Source of the DNA: Planctomycetales bacterium 10988
GTDB lineage: Bacteria > Planctomycetota > Planctomycetia > Pirellulales > Pb10988
Length of the DNA: 64,000 nt
Direction of reading: 5' to 3'
Assembly: GCA_009664345.1 (NCBI GenBank)
Contig: CP043547.1
Span: 2,570,709 to 2,634,708, forward strand
Both the position numbers and the translations under genes were made by a program. The notes under the pieces are model-generated. The model did not search any database. It saw only the letters and a list, made by a program, of their open reading frames with translations, and was not told where the DNA came from. Shown one piece after another: positions 46,401 through 55,800 of the stretch (position 1 is its first letter; every line of letters starts with the position of its first letter).

Positions 46401-47960
46401 ATGGATTCCGAGGCCGAATTTTCCTCAGAGCTATCGCTTCCCTCTCGTATTACTGGCGGAATTTGGCGGCGTGGTCGGTGGTTGCTTCGAACGGTTCGGG
46501 ATCGCAACCGCCCTCGCTGGCCGCTGGAAGCCTGCTGGTTCTGGATTCAAGCAAATGCTGCCTCAAACGGCTTTCCTCAAAAACCACTTTTTGATATTTC
46601 CCCAAATAACACTCAAAAAGCACTTTTAGAAAATAATGAGATCGACTGGTCGGCAACGGGCAGCCTCATTGAGCTACTCTGGAAATTCGGCAATCGCGCC
46701 CAGGCCAAACAGTGGGCCGATGCCATTTGCGAACAGGTTCAGCACTGGAACGCTCTCAAAGACCCAGCGATTACCAACTCGCTCTCGAAGTCCGACCTTA
46801 GCGGGATGTTTCAAGGGCTGATTTTTCTAGAGCCCCACCATCCTCAAGTCAAGCGACCTGCGGAGGCCATTGGCAACCACTTGCTGAGTTGGTTGAATCA
46901 AGGGGAAGCGGTGGTCCCCGATTGCCTTCCGGCACTGGCTCAAGCAACGAAGCGGTGGAAGAAGAAAAAGTGGCGGACCCAGCTCGATCGTGTCTTGCTC
47001 GATTATCGTCGCATGCGGAATTGGAAGCAATGGCAAAATCATCCTAGTCGGTACGCCGGGCTGATCGCGACGTTCCTCGATTTGGGAGAGCCAAACATTG
47101 CCGAGGAAGGGTTGCAACTGCTTTACCCTCACCCCCGCTGGGACGGAGCCGTGAATCCGGTCGAAGGCCGAGGTCCGGTCAATACCGCTGAGGTTGCGCA
47201 GTTGATCGCTTGTTGGTTACGATTGGGTGAAACCAAGAAAGCCTTCCATGCCTGGAAATATCTCTTAGCTCGCCAACAGACCAGCGGGGCCTTTCCCGAA
47301 ACTTGGTCTTGGCGGCAAGGCGGTTCTCGGAATCCTTCGGTGTGGACAAGTCTTCATTTTTTGTTAAGCACCCAAGAACTTGTCAAAACTACTTTTGATC
47401 TTTCCACGGATCTCCTACCCGATACGATCCTTGAGATCGATGGACGATGGCAAGCGATTCAAGCCTGGATCGCCCCTCATGTTCGACCAGGACTGCGGGT
47501 GGCGGAGTTAGGTTGTGGGTCGGGAAGATACCTCACTCGGCTCCAAGAAGCATTTCCCAAACTTCGCCTCTTAGGCATAGATCCTGCGGTGAAAATGCTG
47601 GAGAAACTCCCCCGCGGAGTAAAATCGCAAAAAGGAAATCTTCTAGAAATTCCATTGCCAGACAATCATCTCGATGCGATTTTTACTGTAGAAGCGTTGG
47701 AACATGCTTTGGTTCCGCAACAAGCGATCCGCGAGATGTGCCGGGTTCTTCGCCCCGGTGGACAGCTTTGCATTTTGGATAAGAACCAAAAAAAACAACC
47801 GCTCTCAGAGTGTGAACCCTGGGAGCGGTGGTTCGGCGATGAGGAGGTTTGTCAGTGGCTTCAGCAAGATTGCAAATCTATTGAGGTTCAAGCCATCGCT
47901 CACGGTAGGCATCAAGTAGCGACAGGTTTGTTTCTTCAGTGGACCGCCGTGAAACAATAA
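46401..47960 (+). CDS. Alpha/alpha-toroid domain fused to SAM-dependent methyltransferase
   Basis: The 519-residue product has two parts. Residues about 40-330 look like an alpha/alpha toroid of the prenyltransferase/squalene-cyclase type: WLRLGETKKAFHAWKYLL, QQTSGAFPETWSW and NPSVWTSLHFLL. Residues about 350-515 form a class I methyltransferase: RVAELGCGSGRYLTRLQE for SAM binding, GIDPAVKMLEK, and FTVEALEHALVPQQAIREM. No signal peptide. The methyl acceptor is unknown; toroid-methyltransferase pairs can act on carbohydrate or lipid precursors (inference). It may share a transcript with the upstream membrane protein. Confidence 0.88.
   Translation: MDSEAEFSSELSLPSRITGGIWRRGRWLLRTVRDRNRPRWPLEACWFWIQANAASNGFPQKPLFDISPNNTQKALLENNEIDWSATGSLIELLWKFGNRAQAKQWADAICEQVQHWNALKDPAITNSLSKSDLSGMFQGLIFLEPHHPQVKRPAEAIGNHLLSWLNQGEAVVPDCLPALAQATKRWKKKKWRTQLDRVLLDYRRMRNWKQWQNHPSRYAGLIATFLDLGEPNIAEEGLQLLYPHPRWDGAVNPVEGRGPVNTAEVAQLIACWLRLGETKKAFHAWKYLLARQQTSGAFPETWSWRQGGSRNPSVWTSLHFLLSTQELVKTTFDLSTDLLPDTILEIDGRWQAIQAWIAPHVRPGLRVAELGCGSGRYLTRLQEAFPKLRLLGIDPAVKMLEKLPRGVKSQKGNLLEIPLPDNHLDAIFTVEALEHALVPQQAIREMCRVLRPGGQLCILDKNQKKQPLSECEPWERWFGDEEVCQWLQQDCKSIEVQAIAHGRHQVATGLFLQWTAVKQ
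46578..46629. repeat. Two dispersed near-palindrome copies inside a gene
   Basis: CAAAAACCACTTTTTGA (46578-46594) and CAAAAAGCACTTTTAG (46614-46629), 36 bases apart and in the same orientation and codon phase, encoding QKPLFD and QKALLE. Confidence 0.6.
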
Positions 47961-47970
47961 ACAGTTTTGG

Positions 47971-48429
47971 TTATGGAAGCTCTTTATAAAACTTCACTCC
48001 CTCTTCAATAAATTTTTCTGCCATTGGCACTGACTTCTTACTTTTCCAACTACTCTTCTTCTTCCCAATATAAGTATTAAAGGCTAAAAGCTCTTTACGA
48101 AGGGCTTCCGACTTCGTGTTTAAGCTTTGTCGTAACTGCCTAACTTTTTCAGAAATCTTAGCAATACTATTCTTCAGCTCATCAAGTTGTTTATTCAACT
48201 TTTGAATTTCGGGGTCTCGATCGATGACCGGCTCATATTTGCCTGCAACATTATCGTGCTCATTTTGAATTTGCAGCGTACGTTTGTCATGAGCCTCTAC
48301 CAAAGGCCCGGTTTGTTGAAACATTTTTGACTTAGTGGCATAGTTAACCGCATAAAGCTCTGATAGCTGTGTGCAATCGTCCATTAACACTTGTATTTTA
48401 CTGATATATTTCGTGGTTGTCTTACCCAT
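47971..48429 (-). CDS. Coiled-coil protein, about 152 residues, unknown function
   Basis: Highly helical and charged, with heptads in EIQKLNKQLDELKNSIAKIS (about 73-92) and LRQSLNTKSEALRKELLAF. No signal peptide or membrane helix. An ATG at 48429 is preceded almost directly by GAGAGAGGA; a GTG at 48441 is an alternative start. It lies tail to tail with the methyltransferase fusion gene, 10 bases apart, and downstream of the tiny Lys-rich gene at 48553. It is similar in size and type to the coiled-coil gene at 12506, but residue-level homology is not evident. Confidence 0.65.
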   Translation of the reverse strand: MGKTTTKYISKIQVLMDDCTQLSELYAVNYATKSKMFQQTGPLVEAHDKRTLQIQNEHDNVAGKYEPVIDRDPEIQKLNKQLDELKNSIAKISEKVRQLRQSLNTKSEALRKELLAFNTYIGKKKSSWKSKKSVPMAEKFIEEGVKFYKELP

Positions 48430-48552
48430 TCCTCTCTCCACTTCTACTGTCTACTGATGACAGTTTTTTAATGACTATTATTCAATATGAATGTTAAATC
48501 GCTTAGATATTTAACTTGGGGATATTTGAAATTTTATAGGACTTGTGAAGGC

Positions 48553-48723
48553 TTAATCATCTTCGCTTTCAAGCTCTTTTTTAACTTTACCTGCTTGCGA
48601 AGAGATTTTCTTTCCTACCTTTGAGGCTTTCCCGGCTTTTTTCGCTGAAGTTGAATCCTTTTTATGTTCTTTCTCTTCCTTGCTCATCTCTTTTTTAAAT
48701 TTTTCCATGTCAAATTTAGGCAT
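48553..48723 (-). CDS. Small lysine-rich protein, 56 residues, unknown function
   Basis: The product begins MPKFDMEKFKKEMSKEEKEH and ends in KKELESEDD. About a third of its residues are lysine, and the middle has AKKAGKASKVGKK-like basic repeats. The start ATG has an excellent site, AAAGGAGTTAACGC, which argues for real translation. It lies 123 bases upstream of the coiled-coil gene on the same strand. The basic composition could allow nucleic-acid binding (inference only). Confidence 0.65.
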   Translation of the reverse strand: MPKFDMEKFKKEMSKEEKEHKKDSTSAKKAGKASKVGKKISSQAGKVKKELESEDD

Positions 48724-49026
48724 GCGTTAACTCCTTTGAAGTAGGCGATTAAAAAGGCCTCTGTCAGCCATTCACTTTCAGACAGCCACAAAAAGTTTTA
48801 ATAGACAACAGGATATCTGTTTGTGAACCCTATTGTTCATACTCCCTCTTATCTTTCAAGAAAACAGTCTTTCCGAGAATTTTTTCCTTTCTTAGGAGTG
48901 ATTTTCCGATCTCTTGTGACCTTTGTTGCAATCTAACGGTCGTGAAGCCATAGTAACGGAGGTCTCTTTGCCTTATGTGAAAGACGGGGCGAGGGGAAAT
49001 CTGTTGCGTAATTTGAAAGGGAAACA
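48724..49026. other. Divergent promoter region, no gene seen
   Basis: The 303 bases separate the small Lys-rich gene from the sulfatase start. The AGGGAAACA just before 49027 is the sulfatase ribosome binding site. Nothing else was recognised. Confidence 0.3.
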
Positions 49027-50511
49027 ATGCGAATCAATAGAAATTTTACTCCCAGCATGGTTTGGCTGGGCTGCTTTGGTTTGGTGCTTTTGAACGTTTT
49101 TTCTGCTGCAAGTTTCGCCGAGGAAAAGTCACAAGATTCGGCCTCGGAGAAACCGACAAATATTCTTTTCTTTTTGGTGGATGATCTTGGCTGGACCGAT
49201 TTGGGATGCTACGGGAGTACCTTTTATGAAACTCCCCATATCGATGCATTGGCCGCAAGTGGCATGAAATTCATCAATGGCCACACGGCCTGCCAAGTCT
49301 GTTCACCAACGAGGGCCAGTATTCTGACAGGGAAATATCCTCAACGAACAGGCATCACCGATTACATCAATCCCGCCGGCAGAAATCAGCCGGAGAAATG
49401 GAATCGTGACACGTTGCTCTTGCCGGCTCCTTATCAAGATCATTTGGCTTTGGAAGAGACCACGCTGGCGGAGGCCTTGAAAGCCGAAGGATATGCCACG
49501 TTTTTTGCCGGAAAATGGCACCTAGGCGGCGAAGGCTTTTATCCAGAGGATCAAGGTTTCGACATCAATAAAGGGGGGATCGAACAAGGCGGGCCGTATG
49601 GAGGCAAAAAGTACTTTTCGCCTTACGGGAATCCCCGCTTGGAAGACGGTCCCGACGGGGAGCATTTACCCGATCGATTGGCAAAAGAAACCGTTGCGTT
49701 TATGAAAGCAAATCAAGAAGGGCCTTTCCTGGCTTATTTGAGCTTTTATTCTGTCCATACTCCTCTGATCGCTCGTGAGGACCTGAAACAGAAGTATGAA
49801 AAGCGAAGGAAACAGCTTCCCGATTCGTTGGAAATTTGGGGGAAGGAAGGAAAGAACAAACACCGTCTCGTGCAGGAACATGCTGTTTATGCAGGCATGG
49901 TCGAAGCGATGGATCAAGCGGTCGGCAAGGTTCTGAAGGGACTCACCGATTTGGGATTGGAGGAGAATACCATCGTCGTCCTGACTTCCGACAACGGCGG
50001 GCTTGCCACTTCGGAAGGGCACCCTACTTCCAATCTTCCACTTCGTGCAGGAAAGGGTTGGATCTATGAAGGCGGGGTTCGCGTGCCGCTGTTGGTCCGA
50101 GTGCCAGGGATGACGGAAGCGGGGAAGGTCTGCGAGACCCCTGTGACGAGTCCTGATTTTTATCCAACACTATTGGAACTTGCCAAACTCCCGCCACTTG
50201 AGGAACAACATGTCGATGGGGAAAGTTTTGTGGCTTCACTCCAAGGCAAGCCCCAGCGGCGAGGGCCGATCTATTGGCATTATCCTCATTATGGAAATCA
50301 AGGAGGTTCGCCAAGCGGGGCCATTCGCGATGGCGATTGGAAGCTCGTAGAGCATTTCGAAAGCGGGGAACTTGCTCTTTATCACTTGAAGGATGACCTA
50401 AGCGAGACGCAGGACTTGGCCAAGGAGTATCCAAATCGTGTGGAGAAAATGCACCGTCAATTACTTCAATGGCGAAAGAACGTCGGGGCGAAGATGCCTC
50501 AATCCCGTTAA
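49027..50511 (+). CDS. Exported sulfatase (arylsulfatase family)
   Basis: The 494-residue product has a signal peptide (1-32). It has metal-binding D52-D53 in FLVDDLGWTDLGCYG, the formylglycine site C92-SPT-R96 in CSPTRASILTGK, GKWHLGGEG, LTSDNGG, and the C-terminal RDGDWKLVEHFE typical of the family. It is monocistronic: a hairpin terminator follows 20 bases after the stop. It contains a dispersed-motif copy at 49605-49620 encoding GKKYFS. The substrate is presumably a sulfated glycan. Confidence 0.95.
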   Translation: MRINRNFTPSMVWLGCFGLVLLNVFSAASFAEEKSQDSASEKPTNILFFLVDDLGWTDLGCYGSTFYETPHIDALAASGMKFINGHTACQVCSPTRASILTGKYPQRTGITDYINPAGRNQPEKWNRDTLLLPAPYQDHLALEETTLAEALKAEGYATFFAGKWHLGGEGFYPEDQGFDINKGGIEQGGPYGGKKYFSPYGNPRLEDGPDGEHLPDRLAKETVAFMKANQEGPFLAYLSFYSVHTPLIAREDLKQKYEKRRKQLPDSLEIWGKEGKNKHRLVQEHAVYAGMVEAMDQAVGKVLKGLTDLGLEENTIVVLTSDNGGLATSEGHPTSNLPLRAGKGWIYEGGVRVPLLVRVPGMTEAGKVCETPVTSPDFYPTLLELAKLPPLEEQHVDGESFVASLQGKPQRRGPIYWHYPHYGNQGGSPSGAIRDGDWKLVEHFESGELALYHLKDDLSETQDLAKEYPNRVEKMHRQLLQWRKNVGAKMPQSR

Positions 50512-50530
50512 CGGGTCTTTTGCATGAATT

Positions 50531-50574
50531 AAAAAAGGAGTGGCCTTTCGATAGGTTCACTCCTTTTTGTTTTA
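50531..50574. terminator. Bidirectional terminator between convergent genes
   Basis: AAAAAGGAGTG (50532-50542) pairs with CACTCCTTTTT (50558-50568), followed by GTTTTATC. The left A-run also gives a U-tract for the minus-strand kinase gene ending at 50600. Confidence 0.85.
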
Positions 50575-50599
50575 TCATTTGGCAGGGATCGATGGAGTC

Positions 50600-53500
50600 T
50601 TAACCATTAGGGCGTTGGCGAGCTGGCGGACCACGTCGAGTTTGCTCAGGAAGTAAAAAATCTGAATCCGTTCCTAATAGGTCGGGAAAACGTTCTTGAA
50701 TGTTTCGAATATCCTCTTCTCCACCATCGATCTGCAGCCGATTGATCAGAGATCGTCCCGCCCGGGCAATACACTGATCAACATAGCTTTCTTCTACCAT
50801 ATTGAACTCCCCTTCTTCCGCTAACTTTTCCACGGTATCGAAGAGTTCATAGGCGAGAAATTCTCCTTCATAAGCATCGAGGTCCGAACCATTCCGGAGT
50901 AAGTGTTGGGCTAGATTGGATTCGTGGTGAAGAACCAGAAGATTCGCGAGCCGTTCATTCGGATAAATTTCAATATACTTGTGTTGATTTTCAACCGCCT
51001 TGGTGAAATATTCGCGTGTACGTTGATAATATTCCTCACGCTCCTCCGGGTCCTCCGCAGATCTGAAAAGTTGGTTGTGATAGGCCCCTAAGGCGTGAAA
51101 CACGCTAGTTTTCATGGCCCAATACTTAGGAACCTTGGGATTTGCCTTCAAGAGAATATCGACATTTTTCAACGACAATTCCTGACGATCCTTCAATAAA
51201 TCCCCGTAAGAGCTGCTCGACATCAACTCATCAAGTCGGAACCCACCGAATGCTTCACAAAGAGCAAAGCGATATTTTTCCACGGTCGGGAATTCTTGCA
51301 CCAACTCATTCAAGATTTCAATCGAAGAAGAGAGGTCATCTCCATAGTATCCTACCGAACTTTCGCGTAGACACAGAGCATATAGATAGCGGATATCAAC
51401 ATCATCCGGATAGTCTTTGAGTAGCTCCTCCAAGATTTCTACAGCAGAAACAATCTTCTCTCGCTTCAAGAGACGGCTCGCAGGAACACCTTGAGGGGCG
51501 CCCGGAGTCTCATTTCCTCCTGGCCCAGGTCGAAATTCGCCGGGACGGAACGGGCGATTGCCGCCCCCCCCTGGATGTTGATTAGGGCCGCCCAGGGGAC
51601 GTCTCGACTCCGATGTCGCGAACCTATATGGATCGTTTTGTTCATTATTGGGATGAGAAGGGGGAGCATTTGGGCCAGAACCGCCCCTTTCCCCTTCATA
51701 GTAATCCTCCGCGTACCATTCTTCCGCGCTGGGATAATCGTCTTGATTATCCTCTCCCGATTCTCTTCTAGGCGGAGGCCCGCCGAAGTTCTCCTGCCGA
51801 CGCGGGGGTGGATAGCCTTGGCGGGGTCCATAGCCCCCGGGTCCTTGATTGCCGGCCATCTCCCGCGGTCGCGGAGGCAGCCTACGAAAACCTCCCGGAC
51901 CTTGGCCTCGAGGCCCTTGCCCCGGAGGTCCTTGTCCGAACTCTCCCTGAGCTAACGGCCCCTGACCCGGAGGGCCTTGACCAGGCAAACCTTGCCGCCC
52001 CCCTTGACCTAACTGTCCTATCTTTCCTTCAGAGAGGTCTGTTCCATCCAAAAGATGATGAACTCCCGGCAAGATATGCGGATTCTGAGGGGAGTAGCGA
52101 CGGCCTTGAAAATAGAATGTCTTCGCAAGATGAAACTGAATTTCTTTAAAGAGTTCGCGATCTTCTTCGGAGATTTCATCTTTCAGTGAAATCAAAATAT
52201 CACTGGCCTCCGTGAACTTCGCACTTGCTTTGCTGGCGTTATATTGATTCCAATTCAACATCCCCAGCGAGCTTTCGATGGAGGCCAAGGCAAGCTGATT
52301 TTCAGGATTCGGAGGCAAGGATTGGTACTTGGAAATGGCTTCCCTGTAAGCTTCCTCCGCCTTTGGAATATTTCCAAGCTGTTGATAGATGTCTCCTACT
52401 TTTCGCTGGGACAAGGCCGAAAGCGTTTGAAGTTCTTCGTCATCGAGTTCCAGCTTGGCGAACTCCTCAAAACGGGGCAATAACTCCGTGAGAAGGCTGG
52501 CCGTTTCCGAACTCAAGGTTGCCTCGGTCGGCTTGACGATTTTGTTCCCCTCTTCATCAAAGGTGACTTCTTGCGGAATTTCTTCCAAGTTGTCTGGAGC
52601 AAATCGCTTGAGCAAGTTGTTGATCGTTGAATAGGAGATTTGGGCGGCTTTGGATAACCGCATGGCATTATAATTGGCGGTCTGAAGGTTCTTCTTGGCT
52701 TCGCGTTCACTCGCTTCCGCTTCTTCCTGCAAGACTTCCGCTTTTTGACGTAAGATGAGTTCTTCTTCCAACCTTGCCATGGTGTCAAGGTTCGATTTCA
52801 CCCCCAGACCTACAAGACCGAAGGCCAACAAGATCGTAGCAGCCGAGAGAACCGCCAATGCGGGGTGACGCACACTCCAACGCCACAGCCGCTCGGGCAC
52901 ACTCGACCGACGGGCTCGAATGGGACGCCCATCTTTGTACCGCTCTAAATCATCCTGCATCTCCGCCGCAGTCGCGTAACGTTGCTTAGGCTCTCGGGCG
53001 ATCGATTTAAGGATAATCGTTTCCAGGTCTCGGGGGAGATCGGGAGCGAGCTTCCGAGGAGCGATCGGTTCGCCATCGGTGATCTTTTGGATCAGTTGCG
53101 AATGGCTACTTCCTTCAAATGCCGGCTTGAGGGTAATCAATTCATAAAGTGACAAGCCAAGAGCATAGATATCCGCGTGAATACCCGCGACACCGGAAAA
53201 CCGCTCGGGAGCCATATACCGCAGGGTTCCCACAACATCCCCGGTGAAGGTTAGCCCCTCTTGTTCAAGTGCCTTGGCCAAACCAAAGTCGGTGATCCAG
53301 AGCACTCCTTGATCATCAAGCAGCAAGTTGGCTGGTTTGATATCACGGTGCAAAACCCCCTGTTCGTGAGCATAAGCGAGCGCGGAAGCTGCTTGGATTC
53401 CCAAATCGGCAACCTGCCGATAATAGGTTTTTCCTCGGGTTCCTTTGGACGAGTCCCCTTTTGAAGAAGAAAAGACTCGCTTCAAAGCGTTTTGCGGAAC

Positions 53501-54598
53501 CTTCTTCGTGGCGGCTTGTTCAAACTCGGAATCGAACCCCGGCGCACGGAGAGTGGTCTTTTCCCCATTGACGATAGGTTTGTTGGAGCCTGCATTTTCA
53601 TAACTAAGCGAAATCAACCGACCGCGGGCGGAAGTGACATCCTGCTCGTCGGAGGGCAGCTGGGATTGAAATTGCTCCGTCTTATCGGATTCATAAAGAG
53701 GAATGACCTGATCAGGATTGGGCTTGCTGTCGCTGGATTGAACTCCGGTTGCTTGCCCGGTGAGATCATTATCAGAAAGTTGAACCTCTTGGTCTGCCTC
53801 GCCTTCGGGCTCTACCGTGGTGACGGCGGTTTGGGAGCCTTCCGCAGGCGTTCTATTTTTGGATTTCGGGAAGAGTCGATCATGCGTATCGGTCGGTGTT
53901 TCCGATTGAATCCGCGTATGCGTGTCGTCTGCCTTTGTGAGATCGCTCGGCTCCAGCAATTTTTGCACAAGCCGAGTCAGCGAAGCGGGATGGTTTTCGG
54001 AATAGTCTTCCTTTGCTAGAGCAGAGACCAGACAATTCAAGCCCACACCGGGAATATACCGCATGACGTAATAGTGCCAGCCGTCTTGCTCTCCCACCCC
54101 GTAAACAGGGACGATATGCGGATGCTGGAGTTTCCCAGCCATCTGGGCTTCCCGGCGGAAGCGTTCCAAATTTTGCCCATCGAGGGTGGACTGACGAGGA
54201 AGTAATTTCAAGGCAACACGGCGATTGAGTGTCGTTTGTTCTGCTTCATAAACGATCCCCATCCCCCCACGGCCAAGTTCGCGGAGCAGATGAAAGTCAC
54301 CGAGTTGCTTGAGTTTTTTTTGAGAGTTTGTGATTTGTTTTTGCAACTTCTCCTCTTCATCGATCTGAACCTTGAAGCCTTCCAAGGCAGCGACGACGGG
54401 GAAGAGTTCGCGAATCTCCGAGGCACATTCTGGATATCGTTTTTCATAGTCCAGAATTCGGGCAGGGGCTCCTGCGCGTAATTGCTCTAAGAAAGCCTCG
54501 GCCAAAACTTCAACGGGCACTCTTCGTTTCTGGGGGTCCGAACCGGTTGATTGAGTCTTCGAGGGCATTCCTTGCACTCGGCTACGATTCTCTTTCAT
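50600..54598 (-). CDS. Giant Ser/Thr protein kinase with interrupted kinase domain, membrane helix, TPRs and Gly/Pro/Gln-rich segment
   Basis: The 1332-residue product has the glycine loop GRGGMG (109-114), K131, HRD (417-419) and DFG (437-439), so the kinase should be active. An insertion of roughly 200 acidic, Ser/Thr-rich residues (about 190-395) sits after the hinge, between the lobes. A transmembrane helix near 595-620 (ALAVLSAATILLAFGLVGLG) is followed by a coiled coil, TPR-like helices (about 720-860), and a low-complexity stretch rich in GQGPPGQGP and PPRR (about 880-1040). More TPR-like helices end the protein. The sigma factor gene lies 20 bases upstream. Such pairs occur in planctomycetes. 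Confidence 0.92.
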   Translation of the reverse strand: MKENRSRVQGMPSKTQSTGSDPQKRRVPVEVLAEAFLEQLRAGAPARILDYEKRYPECASEIRELFPVVAALEGFKVQIDEEEKLQKQITNSQKKLKQLGDFHLLRELGRGGMGIVYEAEQTTLNRRVALKLLPRQSTLDGQNLERFRREAQMAGKLQHPHIVPVYGVGEQDGWHYYVMRYIPGVGLNCLVSALAKEDYSENHPASLTRLVQKLLEPSDLTKADDTHTRIQSETPTDTHDRLFPKSKNRTPAEGSQTAVTTVEPEGEADQEVQLSDNDLTGQATGVQSSDSKPNPDQVIPLYESDKTEQFQSQLPSDEQDVTSARGRLISLSYENAGSNKPIVNGEKTTLRAPGFDSEFEQAATKKVPQNALKRVFSSSKGDSSKGTRGKTYYRQVADLGIQAASALAYAHEQGVLHRDIKPANLLLDDQGVLWITDFGLAKALEQEGLTFTGDVVGTLRYMAPERFSGVAGIHADIYALGLSLYELITLKPAFEGSSHSQLIQKITDGEPIAPRKLAPDLPRDLETIILKSIAREPKQRYATAAEMQDDLERYKDGRPIRARRSSVPERLWRWSVRHPALAVLSAATILLAFGLVGLGVKSNLDTMARLEEELILRQKAEVLQEEAEASEREAKKNLQTANYNAMRLSKAAQISYSTINNLLKRFAPDNLEEIPQEVTFDEEGNKIVKPTEATLSSETASLLTELLPRFEEFAKLELDDEELQTLSALSQRKVGDIYQQLGNIPKAEEAYREAISKYQSLPPNPENQLALASIESSLGMLNWNQYNASKASAKFTEASDILISLKDEISEEDRELFKEIQFHLAKTFYFQGRRYSPQNPHILPGVHHLLDGTDLSEGKIGQLGQGGRQGLPGQGPPGQGPLAQGEFGQGPPGQGPRGQGPGGFRRLPPRPREMAGNQGPGGYGPRQGYPPPRRQENFGGPPPRRESGEDNQDDYPSAEEWYAEDYYEGERGGSGPNAPPSHPNNEQNDPYRFATSESRRPLGGPNQHPGGGGNRPFRPGEFRPGPGGNETPGAPQGVPASRLLKREKIVSAVEILEELLKDYPDDVDIRYLYALCLRESSVGYYGDDLSSSIEILNELVQEFPTVEKYRFALCEAFGGFRLDELMSSSSYGDLLKDRQELSLKNVDILLKANPKVPKYWAMKTSVFHALGAYHNQLFRSAEDPEEREEYYQRTREYFTKAVENQHKYIEIYPNERLANLLVLHHESNLAQHLLRNGSDLDAYEGEFLAYELFDTVEKLAEEGEFNMVEESYVDQCIARAGRSLINRLQIDGGEEDIRNIQERFPDLLGTDSDFLLPEQTRRGPPARQRPNG

Positions 54599-54618
54599 GA
54601 TATCGCAAGCCCTAACAG

Positions 54619-55269
54619 TTAGGAGGTTCCCTTGAGAGGGAGAGGAAACGAAAGGTCGGAGAATACTGTTTTCATACGTTTGATTGCTCGAATGTATCGC
54701 ATGCTAGCCGCCTTCTGGGAGATTCCCAAAACTTCGGCTACCTCACTGTTGGATAATTCCTCAAAGTGCCGCAAGGAAAGCACTTCACGGTCTAACGGAT
54801 CAAGTTGTTCCAAGGTCTCAAGAAGATGCTGGCGAAGTTCTTTTCGCATAGCAGCACCACTAGGGGTAGATATCTTTCCAGCCAAGTGATCGCATAAGGA
54901 AAGAGAACTTGATTCAGGGCAAGTTCCTTCCGAAAAGGAACGATCACGGCGAGCGTCACGGATTTGGGCACCCAGATGACGACGATGCACATCGATCATC
55001 GTTTGCCCAACAATCAACCGTAACCAATAAAGGACCGATTTCTCTTTATGAAGAGTTAAATAGTGGTCTAAACGGTTCGAGGCGGCGAGGAAGGATTCTT
55101 GGAGTAAATCCTCAGGGTCTACCCTTCCATTGAGCCTAGGATCTAAACGAAACTTGATCATCCGGAGTAACCGCTCACGCTCTAAAGAAAAGAGGGCGGC
55201 TAGGGCTTCTTCCTCTCCATTTTGCAAGCGAGTTACCCAGGATTTGTGCAACTCTGAATGACTATCCAC
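54619..55269 (-). CDS. ECF-type RNA polymerase sigma factor paired with the kinase
   Basis: The 216-residue product has region 2 at about 37-105 (GRVDPEDLLQESFLAASNRL, then the DH..RHLG part) and region 4 at about 150-205 (LDPLDREVLSLRHFEELSNS, then EVAEVLGISQKAASMRYIRA). It belongs to the planctomycete ECF groups encoded next to Ser/Thr kinases. It is the first gene of a two-gene operon with the kinase. Regulation by phosphorylation through the kinase instead of a classical anti-sigma factor is likely from the family's known context, but is inferred here. Confidence 0.9.
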   Translation of the reverse strand: MDSHSELHKSWVTRLQNGEEEALAALFSLERERLLRMIKFRLDPRLNGRVDPEDLLQESFLAASNRLDHYLTLHKEKSVLYWLRLIVGQTMIDVHRRHLGAQIRDARRDRSFSEGTCPESSSLSLCDHLAGKISTPSGAAMRKELRQHLLETLEQLDPLDREVLSLRHFEELSNSEVAEVLGISQKAASMRYIRAIKRMKTVFSDLSFPLPLKGTS

Positions 55270-55800
55270 AAGTTCCTCCCGGTGACAAAACCTCGACTCT
55301 CCTCACGAAGTCGTTGTTTAGTAATAACTTAGAACAATCCCATAAGCCAAGCATCGGGTGCAAGGGTATCCTTAAACTTGGGAGAGGAACAGGTATCGAG
55401 AAAGCCAAAAAAGGGACAAAAAAATGTTCGATTTCTCGAAATTCTTCGCCAAGGAGACGGAAAGATAGAACAATAAAGACGATTACACCAATCCAATTGA
55501 TCCCAATATCTTACCAATACGGTTCTCGATACCGAATAGATTGGGGCAGATTCAACTAAACTTATTTTAACGCACATTTTCTTGAGAGATAGTAAGAATT
55601 TGAAAGAACCAATTTAAAAATTTTGGGAAACCAAACTTCTTCCTACCTCTTTCAGGGGTAAAGTCCCGGCCTGTCCGAAAATTGGGGTTGCCAGCTGGGT
55701 GCAATTCGAGCATCTTACTCGGATTGAATGCGGGAGAGTCCAAAGAGACGCTCTATTCCTCTCATTGATCCTCACTTCTCTAAAATAAAAAGGGCGTAAG
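55270..55800. other. Long intergenic region between divergent genes, no gene seen
   Basis: The 531 bases are AT-rich in the middle (about 55540-55630) and have no convincing coding frame in either direction. They probably contain the promoters of the sigma-kinase operon and of the GT2 gene. No hairpin terminator or RNA gene was recognised. Confidence 0.35.
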
